A stretch of 64,000 bases of DNA, from NCBI GenBank assembly GCA_905200905.1, contig CAJKMA010000008.1, positions 1 through 64,000 on the forward strand, read 5' to 3'. Source of the stretch: an uncultured Bacillota bacterium. GTDB lineage: Bacteria; Bacillota; Clostridia; Lachnospirales; Lachnospiraceae. Below, one piece after another: positions 8,378 through 16,021 of the stretch. The position numbers were made by a program, and so were the translations under genes. Under the pieces are notes generated by a model. That model did no database searches. It saw only the letters and a list, made by a program, of their open reading frames with translations, and was not told the origin of the DNA. Positions within the stretch are counted from its first letter, which is position 1; each line of letters opens with the position of its first letter.

Positions 8378-9997
8378 TTACTCCATTTCTCTTACAATCT
8401 TTCTCAGTTTCAGAATCATAGACGGTGCTACAGAAAGTTCATCCACCCCCATGCGTACAAAGGTCTCTGTAAGCTCCAGATCCGCACCTAGTTCTCCGCA
8501 GATACCAGCCCACTTTCCTGCCTTGTGTGCATTATCTACCACCATCTGAATCATTTTTAATACTGCTTTGTGATGCGGATTATAGAATGCATCCAGTTTT
8601 TCATTCTGACGGTCAATTGCAAGTGTATATTGTGTAAGATCGTTTGTTCCAATACTGAAGAAATCAACCAGTTCTGCAAGTTCATCACTGATCATTACTG
8701 CAGCCGGTGTCTCAATCATGATTCCTTCTTCTACATCCTTGTATGGAATCTCACAGTCACGTAATTCCTTCTTTACTTCCTGTACGATTTCCTGAATCTT
8801 CTTCACTTCTTCTACAGATGTGATCATTGGATACATAATTGCAATCTGTCCATAATTGGAGGCTCTGAAAATCGCACGGAGCTGAGTTTTAAAAATATCT
8901 GTCTGAGTCAGACAAATACGAATTGCACGATAACCGAGTGCCGGATTTTCTTCTTTTCCAAGATTTAAGTAATCTGCCTGTTTGTCTGCACCGATATCCA
9001 GAGTACGGATAATCACCTTTTTTCCAGCCATGTTCTGTGCAACTTGTTTATATGCCTGGAACTGCTCTTCTTCACTTGGAAGCTCATTTCGTCCAATGTA
9101 AAGAAACTCGCTTCTGAACAGCCCGATGCCGCCTGCATCATTTTCAAGAACATATCCCACATCAGCAGCACTGCCGATATTGGCATAAAGTTCTATTTTC
9201 TTTCCGCTAAGAGTAATGTTCTCTTTTCCTTTTAATTCCAGCAGAAGGTTTCTTTTTTCATTTTCTTCATCCAGTTTTTTCTGGGCTTTTGCCTTCACTT
9301 CTTCTTCCGGGCAAAGAATAAATTCTCCAGTAAAACCGTCTACTACAGCTTCTGTTCCTGTCTGCATGTCCTCCAGCTTCATCTCCACTCCTATTAAGGC
9401 AGGAATGTTCATCATACGTGCAAGAATTGCGGTATGGGAATTGGTAGAACCATGAACAGTAACAAAGGCAAGAATTTTTTCCTTGTCCATCTGCACAGTT
9501 TCACTTGGTGTAAGATCATCTGCCACCACAATCACCGGCTCTGTAAAATCCAGGCCATTGTCTCCATTGCCAGCAAGATTCTGAACCAGGCGTTCTGAAA
9601 TATCCTTAATATCCACTGCACGGGCTTTCATGTAATCATCATCCATGCTGGCGAACATCTCTGAAAAACTGTCTCCTGTTGAAGCTACTGCATATTCTGC
9701 ATTGACCTCTTGTGTGCGGATGACATTTTCAATTGCTTCGTTAAAATCCAAATCCTCCAGCATCATCTGATGTACTTCAAAGATTGCTGCACTGGCTTCT
9801 CCTACCTCTTTCACAGCTTTGTCATACAGTTTTCCAAGCTGCTCAATAGCCTGCGCCTTAGCAGATTCTACTCTCTGCAGCTCCGCAGCCACATCATCGA
9901 TTTTGACACGTTTTACTACATTTTCTGTTTTACGAAGGACAGCAATCTTACCAAGTGCAATTCCTTTATATACTGCTTTTCCTATCAAAGTTTCCAT
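8378..9997 (-). CDS. ptsI: PTS enzyme I (phosphoenolpyruvate-protein phosphotransferase)
   Basis: First enzyme of the PTS, moving phosphate from PEP to HPr. The 539-residue protein has the HPr-binding helical N-terminal region, the swivel domain with active-site His in GSTNSHTAILAR, and a C-terminal PEP-binding barrel with GIGLFRSEFLY, AIMYPMI, GIMIETPAAV, FSIGTNDLTQYTLAIDR and GICGELGAD. It is slightly shorter than E. coli EI (575), as usual in Firmicutes. It lies 18 bases after the HPr gene in the same operon. The ribosome site (GGCGGG) is modest compared with its neighbours. Confidence 0.95.
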   Translation of the reverse strand: METLIGKAVYKGIALGKIAVLRKTENVVKRVKIDDVAAELQRVESAKAQAIEQLGKLYDKAVKEVGEASAAIFEVHQMMLEDLDFNEAIENVIRTQEVNAEYAVASTGDSFSEMFASMDDDYMKARAVDIKDISERLVQNLAGNGDNGLDFTEPVIVVADDLTPSETVQMDKEKILAFVTVHGSTNSHTAILARMMNIPALIGVEMKLEDMQTGTEAVVDGFTGEFILCPEEEVKAKAQKKLDEENEKRNLLLELKGKENITLSGKKIELYANIGSAADVGYVLENDAGGIGLFRSEFLYIGRNELPSEEEQFQAYKQVAQNMAGKKVIIRTLDIGADKQADYLNLGKEENPALGYRAIRICLTQTDIFKTQLRAIFRASNYGQIAIMYPMITSVEEVKKIQEIVQEVKKELRDCEIPYKDVEEGIMIETPAAVMISDELAELVDFFSIGTNDLTQYTLAIDRQNEKLDAFYNPHHKAVLKMIQMVVDNAHKAGKWAGICGELGADLELTETFVRMGVDELSVAPSMILKLRKIVREME

Positions 9998-10015
9998 ATC
10001 TGTTTCCCGCCGCCT

Positions 10016-10279
10016 TTATAAATTTGCTTCAAAAAACGCTTTCATTCCCTGTAAAGATGCATCTTCATCTCCGCCTTCTACAGCAACTTCTACTGTCTGT
10101 CCGCATTTTACGGCTAAAGACATCACTGCCATCAGGCGTGATACATCTGCTGACTTTCCATCTTCTTTTCTAGTGATGGTAACTTTACTATCATAATTCT
10201 TTACTTCTTTTACAAGCATTCCTGCTGGTCTTGCGTGAATTCCTAATTCGTCTTTAATTGTGTACTCAAATGTTTTCAT
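10016..10279 (-). CDS. ptsH: HPr phosphocarrier of the PTS operon, lacking Ser46
   Basis: An 87-residue HPr, with the EI-phosphorylated His15 in LGIHARPAG. In Firmicutes, HPr is also phosphorylated on Ser46 by HPr kinase to signal carbon excess. Aligning the VMSL core places Arg48 of this protein (SRLMAVMSL) at the Ser46 position, with Ser47 in the slot of Lys45. It may therefore be blind to HPr kinase, or be modified one residue away. A second HPr at 48846-49109 keeps both sites. AAGGAGA lies before the ATG; the gene sits between the antiterminator and ptsI. Confidence 0.95.
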   Translation of the reverse strand: MKTFEYTIKDELGIHARPAGMLVKEVKNYDSKVTITRKEDGKSADVSRLMAVMSLAVKCGQTVEVAVEGGDEDASLQGMKAFFEANL

Positions 10280-10335
10280 AATCTCTTCTCCTTACCTCAT
10301 TTTGATAATATATTTTACTGATTATAAATCAGCAG

Positions 10336-11157
10336 TTACCGTATATTTACAATAGTCTGAATATGCACTGCGAAAAATCCAACTTCTTTTTCCGAAATCG
10401 GAGCTTTCATTTTTTCAAACACATACAGGCAGACCTTTCTTGACACTTCCCATGCTTTCGGATAATTCTTCTGCACAAACTCATTCAGCTCAATATGAAT
10501 ATCTTCCCCTGTTTTGATGCGGTCAATCATATAATACAAGTGGCTCATCAGACGGATACCTCCAAGTGATTCCCGACTGATCGTCTGTTTTAGCATGTTT
10601 TCTACCATCAACAAACATTCATCAATGGTCTGTGTGATTTTCAAGGTTTCTGTTACATGCTCATCTGACAATCCAGAATGGATGTGTAAGGCTATAAATC
10701 CAACCTCATCATCTGAAATTTGATATCCGGTCATTTTCTCTACACTGTCCCTGCAATTGAGAACAACCGTATACTCTCTTCCAAACAAGGCTTTAATATC
10801 TGCAATAAAAGGATTCGGTATATGAATTTTTTCTTTTTCCCTCTTTGCAGCAAACGCAATATGGTCTGCAAGCGGCAATAAAATATCTGGATTAATGGAA
10901 TCAAAAATTTCTTCTGCTTCTTCGATAATTTTACCTGCAGCTTCTAAAAAAACAGGATCAATTCCCTTCACTACATTTAAACCTGATTCTTCGTTTTCTT
11001 TGGATGCCAACGTAAACACTCTTGCACCCTTGATTGTCTGAAACCGATCTCCTGCTTTCTTTCCAAATCCAATCCCTTTTCCAAGTAAAATTCTTTCCCC
11101 GTCATCATGTCTTGCAAGAAATGCATTGTTATTTAATACTTTTATAATTTGATACAT
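10336..11157 (-). CDS. BglG/LicT/GlcT-family transcription antiterminator
   Basis: RNA-binding regulator that prevents termination in the leader of PTS operons when its sugar is present. The 273-residue protein has the CAT RNA-binding domain (about 1-56: IIKVLNNNAFLA, GKGIGFGKKAGD) and two PRD domains (about 65-170 and 171-273). The PRDs carry the expected phosphorylatable His residues in LADHIAF, LHIHSG, LMSHLYYMIDR and AVHIQ. It is the first gene of the PTS operon and sits directly downstream of a RAT/terminator leader, so it should control its own synthesis and that of the whole phosphorelay. Its position with a glucose/GlcNAc EIICB suggests a GlcT-like role. Confidence 0.93.
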   Translation of the reverse strand: MYQIIKVLNNNAFLARHDDGERILLGKGIGFGKKAGDRFQTIKGARVFTLASKENEESGLNVVKGIDPVFLEAAGKIIEEAEEIFDSINPDILLPLADHIAFAAKREKEKIHIPNPFIADIKALFGREYTVVLNCRDSVEKMTGYQISDDEVGFIALHIHSGLSDEHVTETLKITQTIDECLLMVENMLKQTISRESLGGIRLMSHLYYMIDRIKTGEDIHIELNEFVQKNYPKAWEVSRKVCLYVFEKMKAPISEKEVGFFAVHIQTIVNIR

Positions 11158-11205
11158 AACCTAAGAATCCCCTCTATAAGCTAAGCGAAAAGGTATTTTT
11201 CACAC

Positions 11206-11291
11206 AAAAAAAGCATAAACATATTCTGTACACACTCTATCACAAAGATAGAGAAACGGAATAGTTCATGCCTGCCTGACAGTAACACACT
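11206..11291 (-). promoter_or_regulatory. RAT antiterminator site overlapping an intrinsic terminator
   Basis: The minus-strand leader contains GTGTTACTGTCAGGCAGGCA (within 11268-11291), which matches the ribonucleic antiterminator (RAT) pattern of LicT/SacT/GlcT targets. Its 3' end forms the 5' arm (11259-11271) of a terminator that pairs with 11213-11226, with an inner CTCTATC/GATAGAG hairpin and seven U residues (11206-11212). Folding of RAT and terminator is therefore mutually exclusive. The antiterminator gene begins about 50 bases later. Confidence 0.85.
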
Positions 11292-11318
11292 ATTTTCTAT
11301 GATTTTATTTAAATATAC

Positions 11319-11346
11319 TATATACTATATAACTTATTTTCGTCAA
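11319..11346 (-). promoter_or_regulatory. Promoter of the PTS operon
   Basis: TTGACG, 16 bases, TATATA (an alternative TATAGT lies at 18 bases), about 20 bases ahead of the RAT. This places the RAT close to the RNA 5' end, as in other BglG-family leaders. Confidence 0.7.
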
Positions 11347-11394
11347 GTTGTATTTTTACCCTAAAAATCCATCCTCAATTTGTCTATAATACAC

Positions 11395-11441
11395 AAATCC
11401 CAGAATCAATCTTGAAAAACAAAATAACAATTCTGGGATTT
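11395..11441. terminator. 12-bp hairpin between the PTS and xylB operons
   Basis: AAATCCCAGAAT and ATTCTGGGATTT form a perfect 12-bp stem with a 23-base loop. It lies in the 375-base gap between the PTS operon and xylB. With the hairpin at 11479-11523, the RAT leader and the promoter, it accounts for most of that gap. U-tracts are weak on both sides. Confidence 0.5.
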
Positions 11442-11478
11442 TCTGCATCTTAAGTTTTCTTTTATTTATTATAGAGGT

Positions 11479-11523
11479 AACACTCCAAAAGAGCTGCAAT
11501 AAAATATTCTCTTTTGGGGTGTT
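11479..11523 (-). terminator. Hairpin just after xylB
   Basis: A 15-bp stem (AACACTCCAAAAGAG with CTCTTTTGGGGTGTT, one wobble) starts 9 bases past the xylB stop. The loop is 15 bases and no strong U-tract follows; it is probably the 3' end of the sugar operon. Confidence 0.55.
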
Positions 11524-11532
11524 GATGTACCA

Positions 11533-13002
11533 TTATAAAATCTGACTAAATAAATCCTTGACTGTAGGATAAATTTTTGCAAATTTCTGATACTTTTCTT
11601 CATATTTTGCTGCCAGTTCTGGTTCCGGCTCGACTGTATCAATTACTTTTACAATTTTCGCTGCCGCATCTTCTACAGACGCAAACTCTCCGTTTGCCAC
11701 AGCTGCCAACATTGCTCCTCCTAATGCAGGCCCCTCTTCAGATTCAATGACATCTACCTTAATATTCAAAATATTAGCAATCATCTTTTTCCACAGAGGG
11801 CTTTTGGCTCCTCCGCCGCAAATTTTTGTTCTCTCGATTTTAATTCCCAGTGCCTTGGCAACCTCAAAAGAATCACGAATTGCAAAAGCTACACCTTCCA
11901 GCACAGCTTGGGTCATATCTGCCCTAGTGCTGTCCATAGTAAGTCCAATGAAAGTTCCTCTTGCATTTGGATTATTATGTGGAGAACGCTCACCCATAAG
12001 ATATGGAAGGAAAAACACATTGTTTTCTCCTAATTTCTCAATTTTTTCCTGTTCACCAACATAATCTTTAGTTCCAATAATTTCGTCCATCCACCATTTA
12101 TTGCAAGACGCTGCACTTAACATACATCCCATCAGATGATAATTTCCATCTGCATGGGCAAAGGCATGAAGCGCATTATTAGGATCTACCCCAAATTCCT
12201 TGCTGGAAATAAAAATGGTTCCGCTGGTTCCAAGAGAGATATTACACATACCATCTCCCACAGTTCCTGTTCCAACTGCGGCTGCTGCATTATCTCCTGC
12301 TCCTGCTACGATTTTACAGGAAGCCGGAATTCCCAGTTCTTCTGCCAATTCCGGTTTCAAAGTACCCACTGTTTCATAGCTTTCAAATAATTTTGGCATC
12401 TGCTCTTCTTTGATTCCGCAGATATCCAACATTTCTTTAGACCAACAACGATTCTTTACATCCAAAAGCAACATACCGGAGGCATCTGACATATCACAGC
12501 AATGAGTACCAGACAATTTATATGCCAAATAATCCTTTGGCAGCATAATTTTCTTAATTCTCTTAAAGTTCTCTGGCTCGTTTTCTCTCACCCAAAGAAT
12601 TTTGGGCGCTGTAAAACCTGCAAAAGCAATATTAGCTGTATATTTCGATAATGTTTCTTTCCCGATTACCTGATTCAGATAATCGGTTTCTTTTACGGTT
12701 CTGCCGTCATTCCACAAAATTGCAGGACGAATCACTTCATCATTCTCATCCAAAATAACAAGTCCATGCATCTGTCCACCAAAGCTAATTCCAGCCACTT
12801 GGCTCTTATCACAATCTGCAATCAGTTCTTTGATGCCCTCCAGACTCTGGCTCCACCAATCTTCCGGTTTCTGTTCTGACCAACCTGGATGTGGAAATGC
12901 CAGTGGATATTCTCTGGATACAATTTTCTGAATCTTGCCTTCTCCATCCATAAGAAGCAATTTCACAGCAGAAGTTCCTAAATCAACACCTATGTATAAC
13001 AT
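11533..13002 (-). CDS. xylB: FGGY carbohydrate kinase, xylulokinase type
   Basis: ATP-dependent sugar kinase, most like xylulokinase, which phosphorylates D-xylulose for the pentose phosphate pathway. The 489-residue length is normal. N-terminal GVDLGTSAVK, HPGWSEQKPEDWW, ISFGGQMHGLV, ILWNDGRT and the C-terminal ICGGGAKSPLWKKM and GPALGGAMLA match the family. It lies 17 bases after a fucose-isomerase-family gene, and the operon starts with DUF4867. No xylose isomerase, transporter or aldolase lies beside it, so the true substrate may be another ketose. Confidence 0.88.
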   Translation of the reverse strand: MLYIGVDLGTSAVKLLLMDGEGKIQKIVSREYPLAFPHPGWSEQKPEDWWSQSLEGIKELIADCDKSQVAGISFGGQMHGLVILDENDEVIRPAILWNDGRTVKETDYLNQVIGKETLSKYTANIAFAGFTAPKILWVRENEPENFKRIKKIMLPKDYLAYKLSGTHCCDMSDASGMLLLDVKNRCWSKEMLDICGIKEEQMPKLFESYETVGTLKPELAEELGIPASCKIVAGAGDNAAAAVGTGTVGDGMCNISLGTSGTIFISSKEFGVDPNNALHAFAHADGNYHLMGCMLSAASCNKWWMDEIIGTKDYVGEQEKIEKLGENNVFFLPYLMGERSPHNNPNARGTFIGLTMDSTRADMTQAVLEGVAFAIRDSFEVAKALGIKIERTKICGGGAKSPLWKKMIANILNIKVDVIESEEGPALGGAMLAAVANGEFASVEDAAAKIVKVIDTVEPEPELAAKYEEKYQKFAKIYPTVKDLFSQIL

Positions 13003-13019
13003 GGTTTTCTCCCTTTTCC

Positions 13020-14498
13020 TTAAGCAAATGGATTTTCTGTTGGGTATAAGGTTCCCTTTGGCTGATTGTAGTTAATTTCATCAACTTCTACACCCAAATA
13101 TTTGAATACTTCGTACAGCGCTTTTCCAAAATGTCCAAAAGCAACAGCTCCATGGTGTGGATAATTCTTCTCTACTAATACATGGCGATAGAAACGTCCC
13201 ATTTCTGGAATTGCAAAGATACCAATACCGCCAAAGCTCTGTGTTGCCACTGGAAGAACTTCACCCTGTGCAATGTAAGCACGAAGCTTGCAATCTGCTG
13301 TACTCTGAAGACGATAGAAAGTAATTTCACCTGGGACAATATCACCTTCCAGTGTACCCTGTGTAACTTCTTCTGGCAGAGTTCTTGCCATAATCATCTG
13401 ATATTTCATAGAACATGCTGTCAACTTGCTTGCCGCTGTATTTCCGCAATGGAATCCCATGAAGGTTTCTTTCTGGTCATAGTTGTAATGACCTTTAATG
13501 TCATTGTCATAAATATGAGCAGGTACTGTATTATTAATATCCAACAGAGTAACTGTATCCTGGCTAATAACAGTTCCGATGTACTCACTTAAAGTTCCCC
13601 AGATATCTACTTCACAGGAAACCGGAATACCTCTATCTGTAAGACGGCTGTTTACATAGCATGGAACAAATCCAAACTGTGTCTGGAATGCTGGCCAGCA
13701 TTTTGTTGTAAGTGTCACATATTTTCTGCAGCCTTTGTGTGCTTCTACCCAGTCTAACAGAGTGATTTCGTACTGTGCTAATTTAGGCAGAATTTCTGGT
13801 TTCATATTTCCTTCGCCAAGCTCTGCTTCCATTTCTTTTACTACATCTGGAATACGTGGGTCATCTGCATGTTTATTAAATGCTTCAAATAAGTCTAATT
13901 CAGAGTTTTCTTCAATTTCTACACCTAAATCATACAGTCTCTTAATAGGTGCATTACATGCCAGGAAGTTTGTTGGACGTGGTCCAAAGCTGATAATTTT
14001 CAAATTTCTTACTGCAACCAGCGCTCTTGCAATTGGAGCAAACTCATGAATCATTTCAGCAACTTCTTCTGCTGTTCCAACTGGATATTCTGGAATATAT
14101 GCTTTTAAATTACGCAGCTTTAAGTTATAGCTTGCATTTAACATACCACAGTATGCATCACCACGACCCTGCACCAGATTTCCTTCTTCTGCTGCTGCCA
14201 CTACCATAGATGGGCCATGGAATACTTTTACCAGCATAGTTTCTTCTGTCTCTGGTCCAAAGTTTCCAAGGTAAACAACCTGCGCATTACAGCCTGCTTC
14301 TCTTAATTCTTCGGCTGCTTTTAACATATCTGTTTCGCTTTCTACAACAGTCTGACATTCGTAAATTTCTCCATTGAAATTTTTCTTATATGCTTCTACA
14401 ACTGCCTTTCTTCTGTTCTCAGACAGAGACATTGGGAAGCAGTCACGGCTTACTGCTACAATACCTAATTTTAATTCTGGCATGTTTGATAAATTCAT
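13020..14498 (-). CDS. L-fucose/L-arabinose isomerase-family sugar isomerase
   Basis: A protein of about 492 residues from the fucose/arabinose isomerase superfamily, Mn2+-dependent aldose-ketose isomerases. Family features are a Rossmann-like N-terminal half (LGIVAVSRDCFP, QVVYLGNFGPE, GPSMVVAAAEE), FGPRPTNF in the middle, and C-terminal GFHCGNTAASK and YPHHGAVAFGHFG with likely metal or substrate His residues. The ATG at 14498 is preferred because AGGAGG lies 8 bases before it; the frame opens six codons earlier with no such site. Next to a xylulokinase, its product is probably a ketose feeding that kinase, but aldose specificity cannot be read from sequence. Confidence 0.85.
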   Translation of the reverse strand: MNLSNMPELKLGIVAVSRDCFPMSLSENRRKAVVEAYKKNFNGEIYECQTVVESETDMLKAAEELREAGCNAQVVYLGNFGPETEETMLVKVFHGPSMVVAAAEEGNLVQGRGDAYCGMLNASYNLKLRNLKAYIPEYPVGTAEEVAEMIHEFAPIARALVAVRNLKIISFGPRPTNFLACNAPIKRLYDLGVEIEENSELDLFEAFNKHADDPRIPDVVKEMEAELGEGNMKPEILPKLAQYEITLLDWVEAHKGCRKYVTLTTKCWPAFQTQFGFVPCYVNSRLTDRGIPVSCEVDIWGTLSEYIGTVISQDTVTLLDINNTVPAHIYDNDIKGHYNYDQKETFMGFHCGNTAASKLTACSMKYQMIMARTLPEEVTQGTLEGDIVPGEITFYRLQSTADCKLRAYIAQGEVLPVATQSFGGIGIFAIPEMGRFYRHVLVEKNYPHHGAVAFGHFGKALYEVFKYLGVEVDEINYNQPKGTLYPTENPFA

Positions 14499-14526
14499 CT
14501 TTTTTTCCTCCTGCATGTTTGCTTTT

Positions 14527-15147
14527 TTATTCTACTGATAAATTTTCACCTTTGAGCCCTTCAAAAGCTCCTTCAATTTTTGCATCTTTATGTGCAATGA
14601 GCCATTTATTTCTGGCAAACAGTAATTTATCTTCTTCTGTGTTATTCTGACGTTCTGGAGCCTCTGTGTTGGTTCCTTTTGGTAATACCACTGCTGTACA
14701 AAACTTGTTTCCGTTTACATTGCATGGTGCATAGTGAAGGGTAGTTGCATAAACCTCTACAACAGTTCCTGCTGGTACCAAAAACGCTTCCATCTTTGAA
14801 GTTTCATAAGTACCATCTTCCTCAATATCCTGCTCTCTTCCTAAAATCAGAATCAAATCTGTAAGTGCTACGTTGACCTCAGAGTCTCTGTGATATTCTA
14901 CTGCATTTAAAAGCACATTACTTCCATTACAGTAACCAATCTGAATCGGCATTCCTCCGTACAAACTATACGCGATTTTCTCCGCACAGGCACAGGCTTC
15001 TAACTTTTCATCAGAAGCAACATAAATCACATCATCTGGCTTGGGAGTTTCCTTTAAAGCCTCCAGAAGCTCAGCCACATCCAGACCTTTAATCACTCTT
15101 CCATAGGTCCCGAATTCCTGGTCAGAAACATTATAAATTTTCATCAC
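14527..15147 (-). CDS. DUF4867 family protein
   Basis: A 206-residue cytosolic protein I place in DUF4867, a family commonly seen with sugar isomerase and kinase genes. Residues about 75-170 look cupin-like (LILGREQDIE, VPAGTVVEVYATTLHYAPC, FCTAVVLPKGTN), with HYAPC and E/H residues that could bind a metal. I infer a sugar-binding or sugar-epimerising role, such as a ketose or mutarotase step before the kinase. It is first in the operon. Start is either GTG (15147, 8 bases from AAGGAGG) or the adjacent ATG. Function is not established. Confidence 0.8.
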   Translation of the reverse strand: MMKIYNVSDQEFGTYGRVIKGLDVAELLEALKETPKPDDVIYVASDEKLEACACAEKIAYSLYGGMPIQIGYCNGSNVLLNAVEYHRDSEVNVALTDLILILGREQDIEEDGTYETSKMEAFLVPAGTVVEVYATTLHYAPCNVNGNKFCTAVVLPKGTNTEAPERQNNTEEDKLLFARNKWLIAHKDAKIEGAFEGLKGENLSVE

Positions 15148-15165
15148 GCCCTAAACCTCCTTAAT

Positions 15166-15191
15166 TAGTTTAGTCATTAAACTATATAGTT
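15166..15191 (-). promoter_or_regulatory. Two overlapping palindromes, candidate operator
   Basis: TAGTTTA-gtcat-TAAACTA (15166-15184) overlaps AACTATATAGTT (15180-15191). They lie 20-45 bases upstream of the DUF4867 start, where the core promoter or +1 would be expected. They look like sites for a dimeric repressor, which is not encoded in the window. Confidence 0.5.
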
Positions 15192-15253
15192 ATGCTACCA
15201 TTTGCATAGAAAAAAATCAAGTTGTTTTTTTGAAAAACATGTTGTAATTTTGT

Positions 15254-15300
15254 ACAAAAAAAGAGAAGCATCATAGGGCATAATTCCCATTATACTTCTC
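15254..15300 (-). terminator. Terminator of the solute-binding protein gene
   Basis: On the minus strand GAGAAGTATAATGGG pairs imperfectly with CCCTATGATGCTTCTC and is followed by seven T residues, immediately after the gene ending at 15312. Confidence 0.8.
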
Positions 15301-15311
15301 CTGATCTTCTT

Positions 15312-15863
15312 CTATTTGGAAATTGTAATATCCTTCCCAAAATATTTCTCTGAAAGCTCCTTCAAACTGCCATCATTCCGAAGCATCTGCAGTTTTGCCT
15401 CCAACTCATCTTTCATCAAATTATACTTCTTTGTAAATACAGCAATTTTGGTATACTCTCCTGTAATCCCTGTCTCCTCTTTCACAGAAGCAATATCTAT
15501 ATAAGGGGTGGTGTGGTCATAATGGGCCTCATTCCAATCAGCAAGTCCCACTGCAGAAATCACACAATCATACAACTCTCCATCCAGGGATTTCAAAAGA
15601 TTTTCTTCTGAAGTATCCACGATTTCCAGCTCCAGCTTTAACTTATCTGCCAGCTTCCCAGCCAGCTCTACCTCAAATCCTTCTGGTTTGCTGGTTTCTT
15701 CAGACAAATAACACATACCTGGAATTTGAAGATTCATTCCCACCTTTAAGATTCCCTGTTCTATGGGTTTTGCCTCCCTTAATTCCAGATGTTCACAGGC
15801 TGTCAGACTTATGAGCAGCGCCATACATACCAGCATCAGGATTCCTTTTTTCATCTTTCTCAT
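15312..15863 (-). CDS. Shortened family 3 solute-binding lipoprotein
   Basis: A lipoprotein with signal peptide and lipobox (LISLTAC, mature Cys about residue 23 from the chosen ATG). It resembles amino-acid-type (family 3) solute-binding proteins: ILKVGMNLQIPGM, PEGFEVELAGKLA, YDCVISAVGLA and the C-terminal NDGSLKELSEKYFG. At about 183 residues it is some 70-80 shorter than usual. The sequence jumps from the lobe I/II hinge to the C-terminal helix, removing most of lobe II. No ABC permease lies nearby. The ATG at 15863 was chosen because the signal peptide follows it directly. It may be a decayed gene or a one-lobe protein with a new role. Confidence 0.7.
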   Translation of the reverse strand: MRKMKKGILMLVCMALLISLTACEHLELREAKPIEQGILKVGMNLQIPGMCYLSEETSKPEGFEVELAGKLADKLKLELEIVDTSEENLLKSLDGELYDCVISAVGLADWNEAHYDHTTPYIDIASVKEETGITGEYTKIAVFTKKYNLMKDELEAKLQMLRNDGSLKELSEKYFGKDITISK

Positions 15864-15954
15864 ATCTACAATCCGTTCCCTTTCCCAGAGTGATTTCTCT
15901 CTTTTCACCTTACCATGTACGACTGTTTTTGTCAAAGGATTCCTTTTCTTGCTC

Positions 15955-15983
15955 TTGTAAAAGAATTTTTCAAATGGTATGAT
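15955..15983 (+). promoter_or_regulatory. Promoter of the radical SAM/DUF4364 genes
   Basis: TTGTAA, 17 bases, TATGAT, with TGG before the -10 (extended). It lies about 40 bases upstream of the ATG at 16022. Confidence 0.65.
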
Positions 15984-16021
15984 AAGAAGAAAGAAAAACC
16001 TTGTAAAGGAACGCTCTAAAA

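Noticed and set aside
11395..11441. A riboswitch upstream of the PTS operon
   Set aside because: The 12-bp hairpin lies upstream of the promoter at 11319-11346, so it is not in the operon's leader.
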